The notes: generated by a model not told the origin, from the sequence alone. A stretch of DNA of 38,876 nucleotides from Rickettsiaceae bacterium (GCA_020697135.1 JAJFBM010000012.1:1-38876), one strand, 5' to 3'. Numbered from the stretch's first letter, positions 15,989 to 25,092 are shown. Numbers and translations: made by a program.

Positions 15989-17254
15989 ATGGCAAATACA
16001 AAGGATACAGACAACAAAACAAGCCTCAATTGTTCTTTTTGCGGCAAAAGTCAACGAGAAGTTACTAAACTTATTGCGGGACCTACTGTATTTATTTGTG
16101 ATGAATGCGTTGAGTTATGCGTTGATATTATTAAGGAAGAATCAAAAAATATAGTTAAAAAAGTTTCGTCCACCCCTACACCTAAGGAAATTCGCAAGAT
16201 ACTTGATGAGTATGTAGTAGGGCAAGAGAAAGCTAAAAAAATACTTTCTGTCGGTGTTTATAACCACTATAAAAGGCTAGAGAGCCTTGAAGACAGTAAT
16301 AATGAAGTTGAGCTTAATAAATCAAATATACTTATTATTGGTCCTACAGGTTCAGGTAAAACTTTACTTGCGCAGACACTTGCGAGGATATTAGACGTAC
16401 CATTTACTATGGCTGATGCGACCTGCCTAACTGAAGCTGGTTATGTTGGAGAGGATGTTGAGAATATCCTTTTAAGACTTTTACAAGCTGCAGATTATAA
16501 TGTAGAAAAGGCACAAAGAGGCATAGTATATATTGATGAAGTTGATAAAATCTCTAGAAAATCCGAGAACCCTTCTATTACTCGCGACGTATCCGGTGAG
16601 GGCGTACAACAAGCACTATTAAAAATTATGGAAGGTACCGTTGCATCAGTACCACCTCAAGGTGGAAGAAAGCATCCTCAACAGGATTTTCTACAAATAG
16701 ATACGACAAATATACTATTCTTATGTGGCGGGGCTTTTGTAGGACTTGAAAAAATCATTCAACAAAGAACATCAAAGAATTCTATAGGTTTTGGCGCTAA
16801 CGTAAAAGCAAGCAAGGATTTTAAAACTGGTGAAGCATTACAAGATTTAGATATTGAAGATTTAGTAAAATTTGGCATGATTCCAGAGTTCATAGGTAGG
16901 CTTCCAGTTGTTGCCACTTTAGAAGATTTAGATAGAAAGGCTTTAATTGATATTTTAACTACCCCTAAAAACGCTCTTGTTAAACAATATCAAAAGCTAT
17001 TCAATATGGATGATGTAGAGTTAGTATTTGAAAAGGAAGCTCTTGAAGTTATAGCTGATAAGGCGATTGAGAGAAAGACGGGAGCAAGAGGTCTTAGAGC
17101 GATTATTGAGCAGATACTTCTAGATAGTATGTTTGATATCGACCAATATAAAGGCTCACAAGTAACTATTACTCCAGAAGTGATAACTAACAAAGAAAAA
17201 CCTATAATCAAGCTTAAAAACTTCCCTACTAAAGGGGTAAAGAAAAAGGCTTAA
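15989..17254 (+). CDS. clpX: ATP-dependent Clp protease ATP-binding subunit ClpX
   Basis: ClpX is the AAA+ unfoldase that feeds tagged proteins to ClpP. The 421-residue product has the N-terminal zinc domain (C15, C18, C37, C40), Walker A GPTGSGKT (118-125), the pore loop GYVG (151-154), Walker B YIDEVDK (181-187), and the IGF loop in NSIGFGA that docks on ClpP. The sensor region [12 protein letters not shown] is in the last third. The IGF loop implies a ClpP partner elsewhere in the genome. It is followed after 25 bases by amgK on the same strand, so the salvage pair may be transcribed with it. Nothing is missing relative to the family. Confidence 0.98.
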   Translation: MANTKDTDNKTSLNCSFCGKSQREVTKLIAGPTVFICDECVELCVDIIKEESKNIVKKVSSTPTPKEIRKILDEYVVGQEKAKKILSVGVYNHYKRLESLEDSNNEVELNKSNILIIGPTGSGKTLLAQTLARILDVPFTMADATCLTEAGYVGEDVENILLRLLQAADYNVEKAQRGIVYIDEVDKISRKSENPSITRDVSGEGVQQALLKIMEGTVASVPPQGGRKHPQQDFLQIDTTNILFLCGGAFVGLEKIIQQRTSKNSIGFGANVKASKDFKTGEALQDLDIEDLVKFGMIPEFIGRLPVVATLEDLDRKALIDILTTPKNALVKQYQKLFNMDDVELVFEKEALEVIADKAIERKTGARGLRAIIEQILLDSMFDIDQYKGSQVTITPEVITNKEKPIIKLKNFPTKGVKKKA

Positions 17255-17279
17255 AGATAAATTTGAGCAAGGGTAAACC

Positions 17280-18296
17280 ATGGCTGTTGCTGCAACTGAA
17301 TCTGCTTTTAAAGAAACAAGCAGAGAAAAACTTAGACAAGATTTCCTCGCAATCCATGGCTATGGTAATTATAATATTACCAACCTACCTGCTGATGCCT
17401 CATTTAGGACTTATGCAAGACTTTCTCAAGGAAATGAGAGTTTCATTTTAATGGACTCTCCTCCTGAACATTATAGTTTAAAACCTTTTATCAAAATTGG
17501 ACAATATCTCTTAGACCATAATTTTTCTGCGCCGAAAATGTTTCAGCAGGACCATGAAAATGGATTTATGGTACTAGAGGATTTAGGGACAATTAGCGTC
17601 AATCAGCTCCTTTCTACCGATAACTCTAAAGAGTTAGAAGAAAGAATTTATAAAAAAATTATAAAATTATTATCAGCGATTCAAAAAATCCCTGTACCGC
17701 AGGATCTTAATTTTTTTACTGCCGAACTGTTGATTAAAGAAGCTGATATATTCCTTGATTGGTTTCTTCCTATTTTAAATGGTGAAGCTCCAACGGAAAC
17801 GCAAAGAGCTGAATATACTCATTTATGGCAAAAAATATTTAAATCAATTGATTTACAAAATACTTGCTTAACCCTTAGGGATTATCATGTTGATAATTTA
17901 ATGTATCTTGAAGATAGGGATAATATTAATCAAATCGGTTTACTAGATTTTCAAGACGCTTTAATAGGAGCTCCAGCATATGATTTAGTTTCTTTAATTG
18001 AGGATGCAAGACGCGATATTAATCCTATGCTTGCTAATGAATTAATTAACTACTATCTTTCCCTAAACCCTTCTTTTAATAGAAAAGATTTTCTTGCACA
18101 ATATTCAATTCTTGGCGCTCAAAGAAACTTCAGAATTTTAGGAGTATTTGCTCGTAAGGCCACAAGGGATAAAAACTCAAGATATTTAAGCTATGTTCCA
18201 AGAGTAAGAAAGCATTTAGAACGCGATTTAAGCCATCCTTTACTTGCTCCTTTAAAGGAATGGTTGTATAAAATAGCCCCTCAACAGAAATTTTAA
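17280..18296 (+). CDS. amgK: AmgK-type N-acetylmuramate/N-acetylglucosamine 1-kinase
   Basis: The 338-residue product is an aminoglycoside-phosphotransferase-fold kinase. Key motifs are LPADASFRTYARL (34-48, phosphate loop region), MVLEDLGT (97-104), the catalytic loop LRDYHVDNLMYL (199-210, with D201 and N206) and LLDFQDALIGAPAYDLVSL (metal-binding D223). AmgK phosphorylates free MurNAc at C1, the first step of a cytosolic shunt that returns peptidoglycan sugars to UDP-MurNAc without MurA. The function is supported mainly by the next gene, a MurU-like uridylyltransferase only nine bases downstream, the same pairing as in Pseudomonas and many alphaproteobacteria. Other APH-fold kinases would look similar in isolation. 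Confidence 0.85.
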   Translation: MAVAATESAFKETSREKLRQDFLAIHGYGNYNITNLPADASFRTYARLSQGNESFILMDSPPEHYSLKPFIKIGQYLLDHNFSAPKMFQQDHENGFMVLEDLGTISVNQLLSTDNSKELEERIYKKIIKLLSAIQKIPVPQDLNFFTAELLIKEADIFLDWFLPILNGEAPTETQRAEYTHLWQKIFKSIDLQNTCLTLRDYHVDNLMYLEDRDNINQIGLLDFQDALIGAPAYDLVSLIEDARRDINPMLANELINYYLSLNPSFNRKDFLAQYSILGAQRNFRILGVFARKATRDKNSRYLSYVPRVRKHLERDLSHPLLAPLKEWLYKIAPQQKF

Positions 18297-18305
18297 TTAA
18301 AGATT

Positions 18306-19043
18306 ATGGATATTTTAGATACTGTAATGATTTTTGCTGCAGGTCGTGGTACTCGGATGTATCCTTTAACCGTTGATACCCCAAAACCATTAGTGAAAAT
18401 ATTAGGACGTCCAATTCTCTATTGGGTACTTGATCAGGTTTTAACCTGCGGATTTAAAAATATTATAATAAACACCCATCATCTTGGTAAACAGATAGAG
18501 GATGCTGTAAAAAGTTATATGCAAGGGCGAACTAATGCCCCTAAAATAATCATCTCTTATGAAGAAGAATTATTAGAAACAGGGGGGGGGTTAAAGAATA
18601 ACCTTAAGTATTGTAGTTCGGAATTGATATTTACCATTAATAGTGATTCAATTTTAATATCAGAAGAAAATCCTTTTTTAAAGATGTTAAATTCTTGGAA
18701 TGATAGTGTTATGGATATTATGATGCTTGTGCATCCTACTGATAAAACTATCGGCTATAGTGGCAGAGGAGACTTCTTTAGAAATGAAGATGGCAGCCTT
18801 TATGGTCTTGAGTTCGAGGGGCAGAAGCCTTTTATGAACGCTGGTATACATTTAATAAGAAAAAGCATCGTTGCAGAACAGCCAGAGAAAATATTTTCCT
18901 TAAGAAATTTTTATTTAAACAATCGCTATAATAAACGAATTTATTCGGTGACTAACCTTGGGCACTGGCTGCATGCTACTAGCCCTGAAGATATTACGAT
19001 CATTGAGAATTATTTAAGAGAAAAATTACCAAAATCATTGTAA
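18306..19043 (+). CDS. murU: MurU-type N-acetylmuramate-1-phosphate uridylyltransferase
   Basis: A 245-residue nucleotidyltransferase. The signature AAGRGTRMYPLTVDTPKPLV (11-30) binds the nucleotide; ETGGGLKN (91-98) and NSDS (metal-binding aspartate near 114) complete the site. MurU transfers UMP to MurNAc-1-phosphate, yielding UDP-MurNAc for peptidoglycan synthesis. It is the partner of the AmgK gene immediately upstream. The three glycines of ETGGG are coded by GGG GGG GGG, a run of nine G at 18582-18590 that is striking in this AT-rich genome and prone to slippage. A glucose-1-phosphate thymidylyltransferase-like role is the main alternative, less likely with this neighbour. Confidence 0.88.
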   Translation: MDILDTVMIFAAGRGTRMYPLTVDTPKPLVKILGRPILYWVLDQVLTCGFKNIIINTHHLGKQIEDAVKSYMQGRTNAPKIIISYEEELLETGGGLKNNLKYCSSELIFTINSDSILISEENPFLKMLNSWNDSVMDIMMLVHPTDKTIGYSGRGDFFRNEDGSLYGLEFEGQKPFMNAGIHLIRKSIVAEQPEKIFSLRNFYLNNRYNKRIYSVTNLGHWLHATSPEDITIIENYLREKLPKSL

Positions 19044-19194
19044 TTATTCTATGGTTTATCAATTCTTTAAATATTGTATACTTGACTAATTCTGTAAAAT
19101 AGTAATTAATATTAAACAATTTACTAAAATAATTAGCCTAATTTAAGTTCATAACTATGATAGCTTAGAGAGGTCCGTTAAGGGAGAAATAAGA

Positions 19195-20130
19195 ATGCTA
19201 CCTATAATATATTTTAATAGTAAAATTCTCTTTTTAGATGATGAAAAGAGTTTTTTTAATGGTTTAAGCCTCTACCTTGAAGATTTACCATTCAAAACTC
19301 AGCATTTTTTAAATTCTTCTGAACTTTTAAGTTACTTAGACAAAGGTGATTATGCTTTTGATCTGAATACTATTCTGAATCAAGGAACCCGAGATACAGG
19401 ATATGAATATAATTTACAAGTTAAGGATATATTTAATATTCATAAATTTGCTTTCGATAAGTCTAAGCATAATATCGTATCTACAATAGTTATTGATTAT
19501 AATCTTCAAGGAGAAACCGGACTTGATGTAGCATTAAGATTAAGAAAATATGGAGTAGAGGTTATTTTACTTACAGGAAATACTAATACTTCAACAGCTA
19601 TAGATGCTTTTAATCAAGGCTTAATAAACTTCTATATTCAAAAACACGAAGTTGATTTTGTTAATAAGCTTAAAAGCACACTGTTCAAAGCGGAAAAATG
19701 TTTTTTTGAGAGAAAGTCCCTTGGTTTAAAAGAAAATATAAAAACTTTAAACCCTGAGAGTTTATTAACCAATAATGAGTTCCAAGAATATTTTACTAAA
19801 TTGCTACAACAATATCAGATAAGAGAATATTATTTACTAGATTCAATAGGGACCTTCCTATGCATAGATTTTAATGATAATTTTAATATATTCTTTGTTA
19901 GCACTGATATTGAGAATAAGCTACTTTTGGAGATTGCTGAAATTGAAAATGCACCTCAAGGTTTAGTCAGTAAATTAAAAAATTCAAATAATCTTTTATG
20001 CTACTTTAATCGGGATAATTATCATTTGCCAGATATAGGTGAATGGTCAAAATATCTTAAACCCGCCACTATTAAAAAATTTGGCAATCAAAAATGCAAA
20101 TACTTATTCGATAACAAAATAGATATTTAA
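19195..20130 (+). CDS. Receiver-domain response regulator with a long insertion and unknown output domain
   Basis: Residues 10-165 form a phosphoacceptor receiver domain: acidic pair D15-D16 in ILFLDDE, phosphoacceptor D101 in VIDYNLQGETGL, T127 in ILLTGNT and K150 in YIQKHE. The spacing from D16 to D101 is about 40-45 residues longer than in CheY-like domains because of an insertion (about 52-96) between helix 2 and strand 3. The phrase AFNQGLINFYIQK is shared by a subset of receivers. The C-terminal 140 residues (SLLTNNEFQEYFTKLLQQY, SIGTFLCIDFNDNFNIFFVS) match no output domain I know; there is no helix-turn-helix. GGGAG nine bases upstream supports the start. No sensor kinase is adjacent. 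Confidence 0.8.
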   Translation: MLPIIYFNSKILFLDDEKSFFNGLSLYLEDLPFKTQHFLNSSELLSYLDKGDYAFDLNTILNQGTRDTGYEYNLQVKDIFNIHKFAFDKSKHNIVSTIVIDYNLQGETGLDVALRLRKYGVEVILLTGNTNTSTAIDAFNQGLINFYIQKHEVDFVNKLKSTLFKAEKCFFERKSLGLKENIKTLNPESLLTNNEFQEYFTKLLQQYQIREYYLLDSIGTFLCIDFNDNFNIFFVSTDIENKLLLEIAEIENAPQGLVSKLKNSNNLLCYFNRDNYHLPDIGEWSKYLKPATIKKFGNQKCKYLFDNKIDI

Positions 20131-20241
20131 TATTTTAACCTTCCACCTTAATCAAACAGCATAATTTTCTTCAATATTAATATAAGCTAACTATTGCCTC
20201 GTCTCAAATATTAATTTACTTTATATTTTCTTATATACTCG

Positions 20242-20269
20242 TTGACAAATATTTTTTTATAGCTATTAT
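20242..20269 (+). promoter_or_regulatory. Strong sigma-70-like promoter of the autotransporter-like gene
   Basis: A perfect TTGACA (20242-20247) is followed after 16 bases by TATTAT (20264-20269). With an AGGAGA ribosome site just before the ATG at 20362, it predicts high expression, as expected for a major surface protein. The leader would be about 85 bases. Confidence 0.6.
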
Positions 20270-20361
20270 AGCATCATTTACACTCTTTTAATAGATGTAA
20301 TTTAATAAGCTTTAACTAATTAAAAGAAACTATTTTTATTGCTTTACTTTAGGAGAAAGAA

Positions 20362-21798
20362 ATGAAGAAAAAATTTATCATAGCAAGTGCACTTTCTGCA
20401 ACCTTTATGACTAGCAGCGCTAATGCCATTATACGTGTTGAATATTATCCTTCTACTAATAGTGGAGGGATTGCATTTAATAAAGCACTGCTTAACGCTG
20501 AAAATCCGGTTACATTTGCTGCAAGCCCAGAGGCGATAGATCTTAGAATTAACTCAACAGATTTTATAAACTTTAGAAATAACTTTAATCAAAGTAATTT
20601 AAATGTTTTTGGGCTTTCTTTTAATGGCGACAATTTTATTAGAATGGCTGCGGATTCAGACAGTCTTTCTATTAACTCTGAAAACAAAAATGCTGTAAAA
20701 GTACGAATCAACGATGAGCGACTTTCCCTTAATGCAGCTGAATTTCAGAGTTTCCTTGAAGAATCTGGCCTTGATGAGAACTTCACATCTGAAGACAATG
20801 TAGAAAATCTTAAAAAAATAAAATTTTCTAATTTGTCAAATAGTCTGAATAATGCAAACGAGATTGCTAAAGACATTAAAAACGGCACTTTTGTAACTAC
20901 TGCGCAAAATTCTTCTATCATCATAAATAACATGGCTGATCAACTCGATACAGTAGCTGATCTTATTAGCGACAGAGTTGAAGGTGCTACAGTCACAACT
21001 TCAACTGGTCAAGCAGCAGGTGATAGCTTCGGCAGTTTAGGTGCATGGGCAAAAGTTTTTGGTGCTCAGGCTAAGCAAAAACATTCTCAAAAATACACTG
21101 GATTTAAATCAAATGAAGCTGGTGCAACTATTGGTTTCGATACTGAACTGAGCGATGAAATAACTCTTGGTTTTGCATATAGCTATGTTGATGGTAAAGT
21201 TAAAGTAGGTAGACATAGAACTAAGACAAAATCTCACATTGGTACTATTTATAGTAAAGCAATGCTTACCGATACAACATTTACTAATGTTCAATTAAGC
21301 GGTGGTAAATCTAATATCAAAATCGGCAAAGCTAAAACAAAAGCAAACTTACTTGGTACAAAATTAGAACTTGGGAATAATTTTGATATTGGTTCATCAA
21401 TGTTTTTAGTCCCAACAGTAGGACTAAGATATGACCAAATTCATACTAAAGCTTATGCTAGAACATCTGCTACAAAACTTAAAAGAACAGCAGGTGATCT
21501 TGGAATAGCATTAAAGCATGTTACAACAGGTGAAAATTTCACTATAATTCCGGAAGTGCATGCTAAAGTTTTACATACATTCTCTGGAAAAGCTAAAGGC
21601 GGTAAAATTATAAGCGTTAATCACAATGCTGCAGCAGCAATTCCAGTTAAGAAAACTCCAAAAAATACTTATGTTCTTGGTGGCTCTTTAAATTTTGTGC
21701 AAACAAAAACTGCCGAATTTGGAGTTGGTTACGATTATTCGTTTAGACCTAAATTTAAAGCTCATTCTGGCTTTGTAAAAGCACGTATAAGCTTCTAA
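20362..21798 (+). CDS. Autotransporter-type outer membrane beta-barrel protein
   Basis: A 478-residue surface protein. A signal peptide (MKKKFIIASALSATFMTSSA, cleavage likely after ANA at 22) is followed by a short passenger (about 23-220) rich in Asn and Ser with SLNAAEFQSFLEE- and LKKIKFSNLSNSLN-like helices, and then by a C-terminal autotransporter beta-domain (about 225-478). The barrel begins SLGAWAKVFGAQAK and has alternating strands such as EAGATIGFDTELS, ITLGFAYSYVDGKV and FLVPTVGLRYDQI. It ends in ARISF, a C-terminal phenylalanine as needed for barrel insertion. The layout resembles rickettsial Sca-type autotransporters, but the passenger is unusually short and unlike known Sca passengers. 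It could be an adhesin or a porin-like protein. A strong promoter and terminator frame it. Confidence 0.85.
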   Translation: MKKKFIIASALSATFMTSSANAIIRVEYYPSTNSGGIAFNKALLNAENPVTFAASPEAIDLRINSTDFINFRNNFNQSNLNVFGLSFNGDNFIRMAADSDSLSINSENKNAVKVRINDERLSLNAAEFQSFLEESGLDENFTSEDNVENLKKIKFSNLSNSLNNANEIAKDIKNGTFVTTAQNSSIIINNMADQLDTVADLISDRVEGATVTTSTGQAAGDSFGSLGAWAKVFGAQAKQKHSQKYTGFKSNEAGATIGFDTELSDEITLGFAYSYVDGKVKVGRHRTKTKSHIGTIYSKAMLTDTTFTNVQLSGGKSNIKIGKAKTKANLLGTKLELGNNFDIGSSMFLVPTVGLRYDQIHTKAYARTSATKLKRTAGDLGIALKHVTTGENFTIIPEVHAKVLHTFSGKAKGGKIISVNHNAAAAIPVKKTPKNTYVLGGSLNFVQTKTAEFGVGYDYSFRPKFKAHSGFVKARISF

Positions 21799-21826
21799 AT
21801 TCTTTTCTAAAATCTATTTTCTTTAT

Positions 21827-21864
21827 AGCAAGGCACGGTTTCATACTTAGTGCCTTGCTTTTTT
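21827..21864 (+). terminator. Rho-independent terminator after the autotransporter-like gene
   Basis: AGCAAGGCAC (21827-21836) pairs with GTGCCTTGCT (21850-21859) and is followed by a run of T to 21864. This is the most canonical terminator in the window. Confidence 0.85.
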
Positions 21865-21979
21865 CATTAATTTATGTTAAAAAGAGCAATCCTTAATCAG
21901 CTTATAAATAATAGCCTTAATTTTTATTTATATCGCTGCATCAATCTCTTTTAGGATTTAGGATTTAAAATTAGAAAAT

Positions 21980-22954
21980 ATGACAATAAGCATTGGAAAT
22001 GTAACTTTAAATGATCCTGTAATACTTGCCCCAATGTCAGGCGTAACTGACTTACCATTTAGAAAATTGGTAAAAAAATTTGGTGCAGGACTTGTCGTAT
22101 CTGAAATGATTGCCTGCCGCGCTATGGTGCTTGAGACTCGCCAGTCCATGCAGAAATGCGCCATTATACATGATGATGCAACTGGTGCATCAGTACAGCT
22201 TGCAGGCTGCGATCCTAAAGTAATGGCTGAGGCTGCAAAGCTGAATGAAGATTTAGGGGCTAAAATAATTGATATTAATTTTGGTTGTCCCGTGAAAAAA
22301 GTTGTTGGCGGCAATGCAGGCTCTGCTTTAATGCGTGATGAGAAGCTTGCTGCAGAAATTCTTGATGCTACTGTCAAAGCTGTTAAAATTCCTGTAACAC
22401 TTAAGATGCGCACTGGCTGGGATGATAATTCACGAAACGCCCCAAGACTTGCAAAAATTGCTGAAGATTTAGGTATTCAATTGATCACTGTACATGGCAG
22501 AACAAGATGCCAATTATATAATGGACGAGCTGATTGGAAATTCGTTTCTAAAGTTAAAGAAAGCGTAAAGCTTCCAGTGATAGTTAACGGTGACATTGTC
22601 ACTTTTGAAGATGCTAAGCGAGCTCTAGAGGAATCAAGTGCTGATGGTGTGATGATTGGCCGAGGGGCATATGGTAGACCATGGTTTATTTCACAAGTTG
22701 CTCATTATTTAAAAACAGGTGAAAAACTTCCAGACCCTGATTTAAAAAGTCAGATATCCATTATACTCGGCCATTTTGAAGAAATGCTCGAGCATTATGG
22801 CGATGAAAGTGGCAATAGAATAGCTAGGAAACATTTAGGATGGTATAGCTCAGGCCTCCCAGCTTCATGCGAGTTTAGAAATCAAATCAACAGAGAAACA
22901 GATCCTAAAATTATAAAGCAAATGGTTGTTGACTTTTACAGCAAATTTATTTAG
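21980..22954 (+). CDS. dusB: tRNA-dihydrouridine synthase DusB
   Basis: DusB reduces uridine to dihydrouridine in the tRNA D-loop using FMN and NADPH. The 324-residue product shows the FMN-binding start [17 protein letters not shown] (14-30), [13 protein letters not shown], the catalytic cysteine C103 in [36 protein letters not shown] and [12 protein letters not shown]. The [15 protein letters not shown] stretch after the cysteine fits the DusB/NifR3 group. Its right-hand neighbour is a Fis-like gene; dusB-fis and nifR3-ntrBC are the usual neighbourhoods in gamma- and alphaproteobacteria. The gene is complete. Confidence 0.95.
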   Translation: MTISIGNVTLNDPVILAPMSGVTDLPFRKLVKKFGAGLVVSEMIACRAMVLETRQSMQKCAIIHDDATGASVQLAGCDPKVMAEAAKLNEDLGAKIIDINFGCPVKKVVGGNAGSALMRDEKLAAEILDATVKAVKIPVTLKMRTGWDDNSRNAPRLAKIAEDLGIQLITVHGRTRCQLYNGRADWKFVSKVKESVKLPVIVNGDIVTFEDAKRALEESSADGVMIGRGAYGRPWFISQVAHYLKTGEKLPDPDLKSQISIILGHFEEMLEHYGDESGNRIARKHLGWYSSGLPASCEFRNQINRETDPKIIKQMVVDFYSKFI

Positions 22955-23117
22955 TACTTATACACTAGTTGACTTTAAATATTATATACTTCTCTTGCAA
23001 GATTTATTTGGTAACTATTTTAAGCTCAAGCAGGTAAAGTTTTTTAATATATTGAATATTTTCTTTGTACACTAATTATTTGAATTTAAATCGAACATAA
23101 CTAACAACCCTAACTTC

Positions 23118-23363
23118 ATGCAGAAAAAAAATATTTCATTAGGACAATCTATAAAAGATCATTTGCAAAAATTTTTTGAGATGCATGGCAATACCGAACC
23201 TTCATCTGGATTATACGAAGATATAATTAAAGAGGTGGAAAAAGCTTTAATAACTGAAACGCTGCATTATGTTGGTAATATCCAATCAAAAGCCGCTAAA
23301 ATTCTTGGCATAAATAGAAACACTTTACGCAAGAAAATACAAGAATATAATATTCCAAACTAA
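23118..23363 (+). CDS. Fis/NtrC-type helix-turn-helix protein
   Basis: An 81-residue protein whose C-terminal half is a Fis-family DNA-binding domain: EKALITETLHYVGNIQSKAA followed by KILGINRNTLRKKIQEYNIP (helix-turn-helix about 56-77). This matches both Fis and the last 60 residues of NtrC. The N-terminal 40 residues lack the sigma-54 ATPase and receiver domains of NtrC. It lies about 160 bases after dusB. It might be a true Fis-like nucleoid protein or the surviving tail of an NtrC gene that followed nifR3/dusB in an ancestor; the clean start and full length favour a working gene. It ends 12 bases before a convergent lipoprotein gene. Confidence 0.85.
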   Translation: MQKKNISLGQSIKDHLQKFFEMHGNTEPSSGLYEDIIKEVEKALITETLHYVGNIQSKAAKILGINRNTLRKKIQEYNIPN

Positions 23364-23375
23364 ATTTCTTAAATA

Positions 23376-24911
23376 TTACCCTCTAGGCTTTTTTGTAATT
23401 ACTATTTCATTAGTTGGAGTAACTGTCACAACATCTTCATCAAGCCAAGGTAGGTTTTCTAATTTTTTTTGTTCTTGAGCAAGTCTTTCAGCTTTCTCTT
23501 TAGCAAGTTTTTCTTCTAGCGCTTGCTGTTTCTTTGCTTTAGCGAGTTCAGCCTTTGTTCGGAGCTTTTTAGCTTTTTCAATAGATTTTTCTGCTTGTGC
23601 TAATTTATGCTTAGCATTTTTCTTTAATTGTGCGGTTGCTTGTTTAAGTGGTAATTTTTTTATCTTTGCTTTTGCAGCAACCTTTTTATCTAATTTGGGA
23701 GCCACTATTTTTGTTTTTATAACATTCTCTTTAACTTCTTTTTTAGCCTTATTTTGCTGAGTTTTAGCTAGCTTTTCTTCTTTAGATTTCTGACTTATAT
23801 TCTTTGTGTATACAATCTTAGAATCTTTCGGTTTGTTATCCTCAAATTCATTCTCAATAGGAATTTCTTTTGCTATAACTTTCTGCGTAGCAACCTCTAC
23901 TTGTAAGTTTTGCTGCTCTGCTTTATATTCTTGTCCTCTGACTATAATTAACTCATCTTCAGTAAAACCATCAACACCATCTATATAGGTCGTTAGTACT
24001 TCTTTTGCAGCAATTTTACTATCATTTTTTGAGTTAGGATCTGGTAGTTTAGTTACTTTAGTAGTAATATTTTCTCCTAAAATAACCTCTTTAGACTTTA
24101 TATCTTTTTCAGCTAACATTTCTTTTTTAGCTTTATCATTTTTATTCTTAATTAAACCTTGAACAAATTTATTATTTTTATCAGAGGCATCCTTTTTCGC
24201 TTGATTACTATCTTTATTAAGAGCCAGTTTTCTATTGTTGCCTATATCTTTCTTTACTGGTTCTTTTTTATCCTTAGATTTCTCTTCTTTTAAAGCAACT
24301 TTTTTACTTTTACCTTGAATTATTTTAGTCTTATCAGGGCTTTGAACATTATCTTTTAAAGCAACAATATTTTCTCCAGCTTGTATATCTTGATTTTTAA
24401 TATTTACAATCGTTGCCTTTGCTTCAGAAAGTAGAAGCTTTATTTCAGCAATTTCTCTCAAAAGATCTTTTTTTGTTTTGGCTAATTCTAACGACACTTC
24501 GTCTTTTATTTCATTCTTCACTAGTACAGTATGCTCAGCAGTTGAAGTATTTTGCAGCTTATTTGGTAATATTTTTGAAAGAAAACTATTTTTTTGTGGC
24601 TCTCTTTTTTCTCGCTTGGCTATATCTTGATCTAGCATTTGTAGATACATTTCCCTATTACGTTTATAGGTATCTTCAAGTTCGCTAATATCATCATCAT
24701 AATCTTCATCGTTTGAGGCAACATTATTTTCTATAATATTTCTTTTAGCTTGATCAATATATTTTTTATTATAAATAGGACGCCTCTTTTGGCCATCAAA
24801 CCCTTGACTATCATATAGTTTATTATTAGCAGACCTTTTAAAGTAACCATCTGGGTCAATTGCGCATGCTGTGATCAGAAATGGTAGCAATAATATTATT
24901 AAATTGCGCAT
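23376..24911 (-). CDS. Large lysine-rich lipoprotein, function unknown
   Basis: The 511-residue product has a lipoprotein signal peptide: MRNLIILLLPFLITAC, with lipobox LITAC and the lipidated cysteine at 16. The mature chain is extremely lysine/glutamate/alanine rich, with predicted coiled coil near 130-175 (EVSLELAKTKKDLLREIAE) and 425-490 (KAKKLRTKAELAKAKKQQAL). The tail is LPWLDEDVVTVTPTNEIVIT. There is no enzymatic motif. A membrane-anchored, extended protein spanning the periplasm is a reasonable reading, with lysines able to contact peptidoglycan, but this is inference. The gene has no same-strand neighbours close by and converges on the Fis-like gene. Confidence 0.8.
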   Translation of the reverse strand: MRNLIILLLPFLITACAIDPDGYFKRSANNKLYDSQGFDGQKRRPIYNKKYIDQAKRNIIENNVASNDEDYDDDISELEDTYKRNREMYLQMLDQDIAKREKREPQKNSFLSKILPNKLQNTSTAEHTVLVKNEIKDEVSLELAKTKKDLLREIAEIKLLLSEAKATIVNIKNQDIQAGENIVALKDNVQSPDKTKIIQGKSKKVALKEEKSKDKKEPVKKDIGNNRKLALNKDSNQAKKDASDKNNKFVQGLIKNKNDKAKKEMLAEKDIKSKEVILGENITTKVTKLPDPNSKNDSKIAAKEVLTTYIDGVDGFTEDELIIVRGQEYKAEQQNLQVEVATQKVIAKEIPIENEFEDNKPKDSKIVYTKNISQKSKEEKLAKTQQNKAKKEVKENVIKTKIVAPKLDKKVAAKAKIKKLPLKQATAQLKKNAKHKLAQAEKSIEKAKKLRTKAELAKAKKQQALEEKLAKEKAERLAQEQKKLENLPWLDEDVVTVTPTNEIVITKKPRG

Positions 24912-24950
24912 AAAAATCCCATAAGAGAATAAAATTTATATTAGCATTCT

Positions 24951-25076
24951 TTCGAACCTCGTTGATATTGAGAAATTTTTAGAATATTCGTAGCGCAGAA
25001 CCGCATTGTATTGAGGTACAAAAGGATTCGAGCACTGAATCGACACAAAAATTTCCATTAGTAGTAGAGCTTCGAA
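24951..25076. repeat. 126-base imperfect palindromic element
   Basis: The element starts TTCGAACCTC and ends GAGCTTCGAA, and its outer 30-base arms align without gaps, including a matched GAAATTTTT/AAAAATTTC. Inner parts also pair (ATTCGTAGC against GCACTGAAT, offset by one). Size and folding resemble Rickettsia palindromic elements. Only one copy is seen in this window. It lies between the lipoprotein gene and murG. Confidence 0.55.
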
Positions 25077-25092
25077 ACAAGTCTATCGTAAT

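Noticed and set aside
24951-24963. TTCGAACCTC resembling a tRNA T-loop
   Set aside because: No acceptor stem, anticodon arm or CCA context fits on either strand; the word belongs to the palindromic element.
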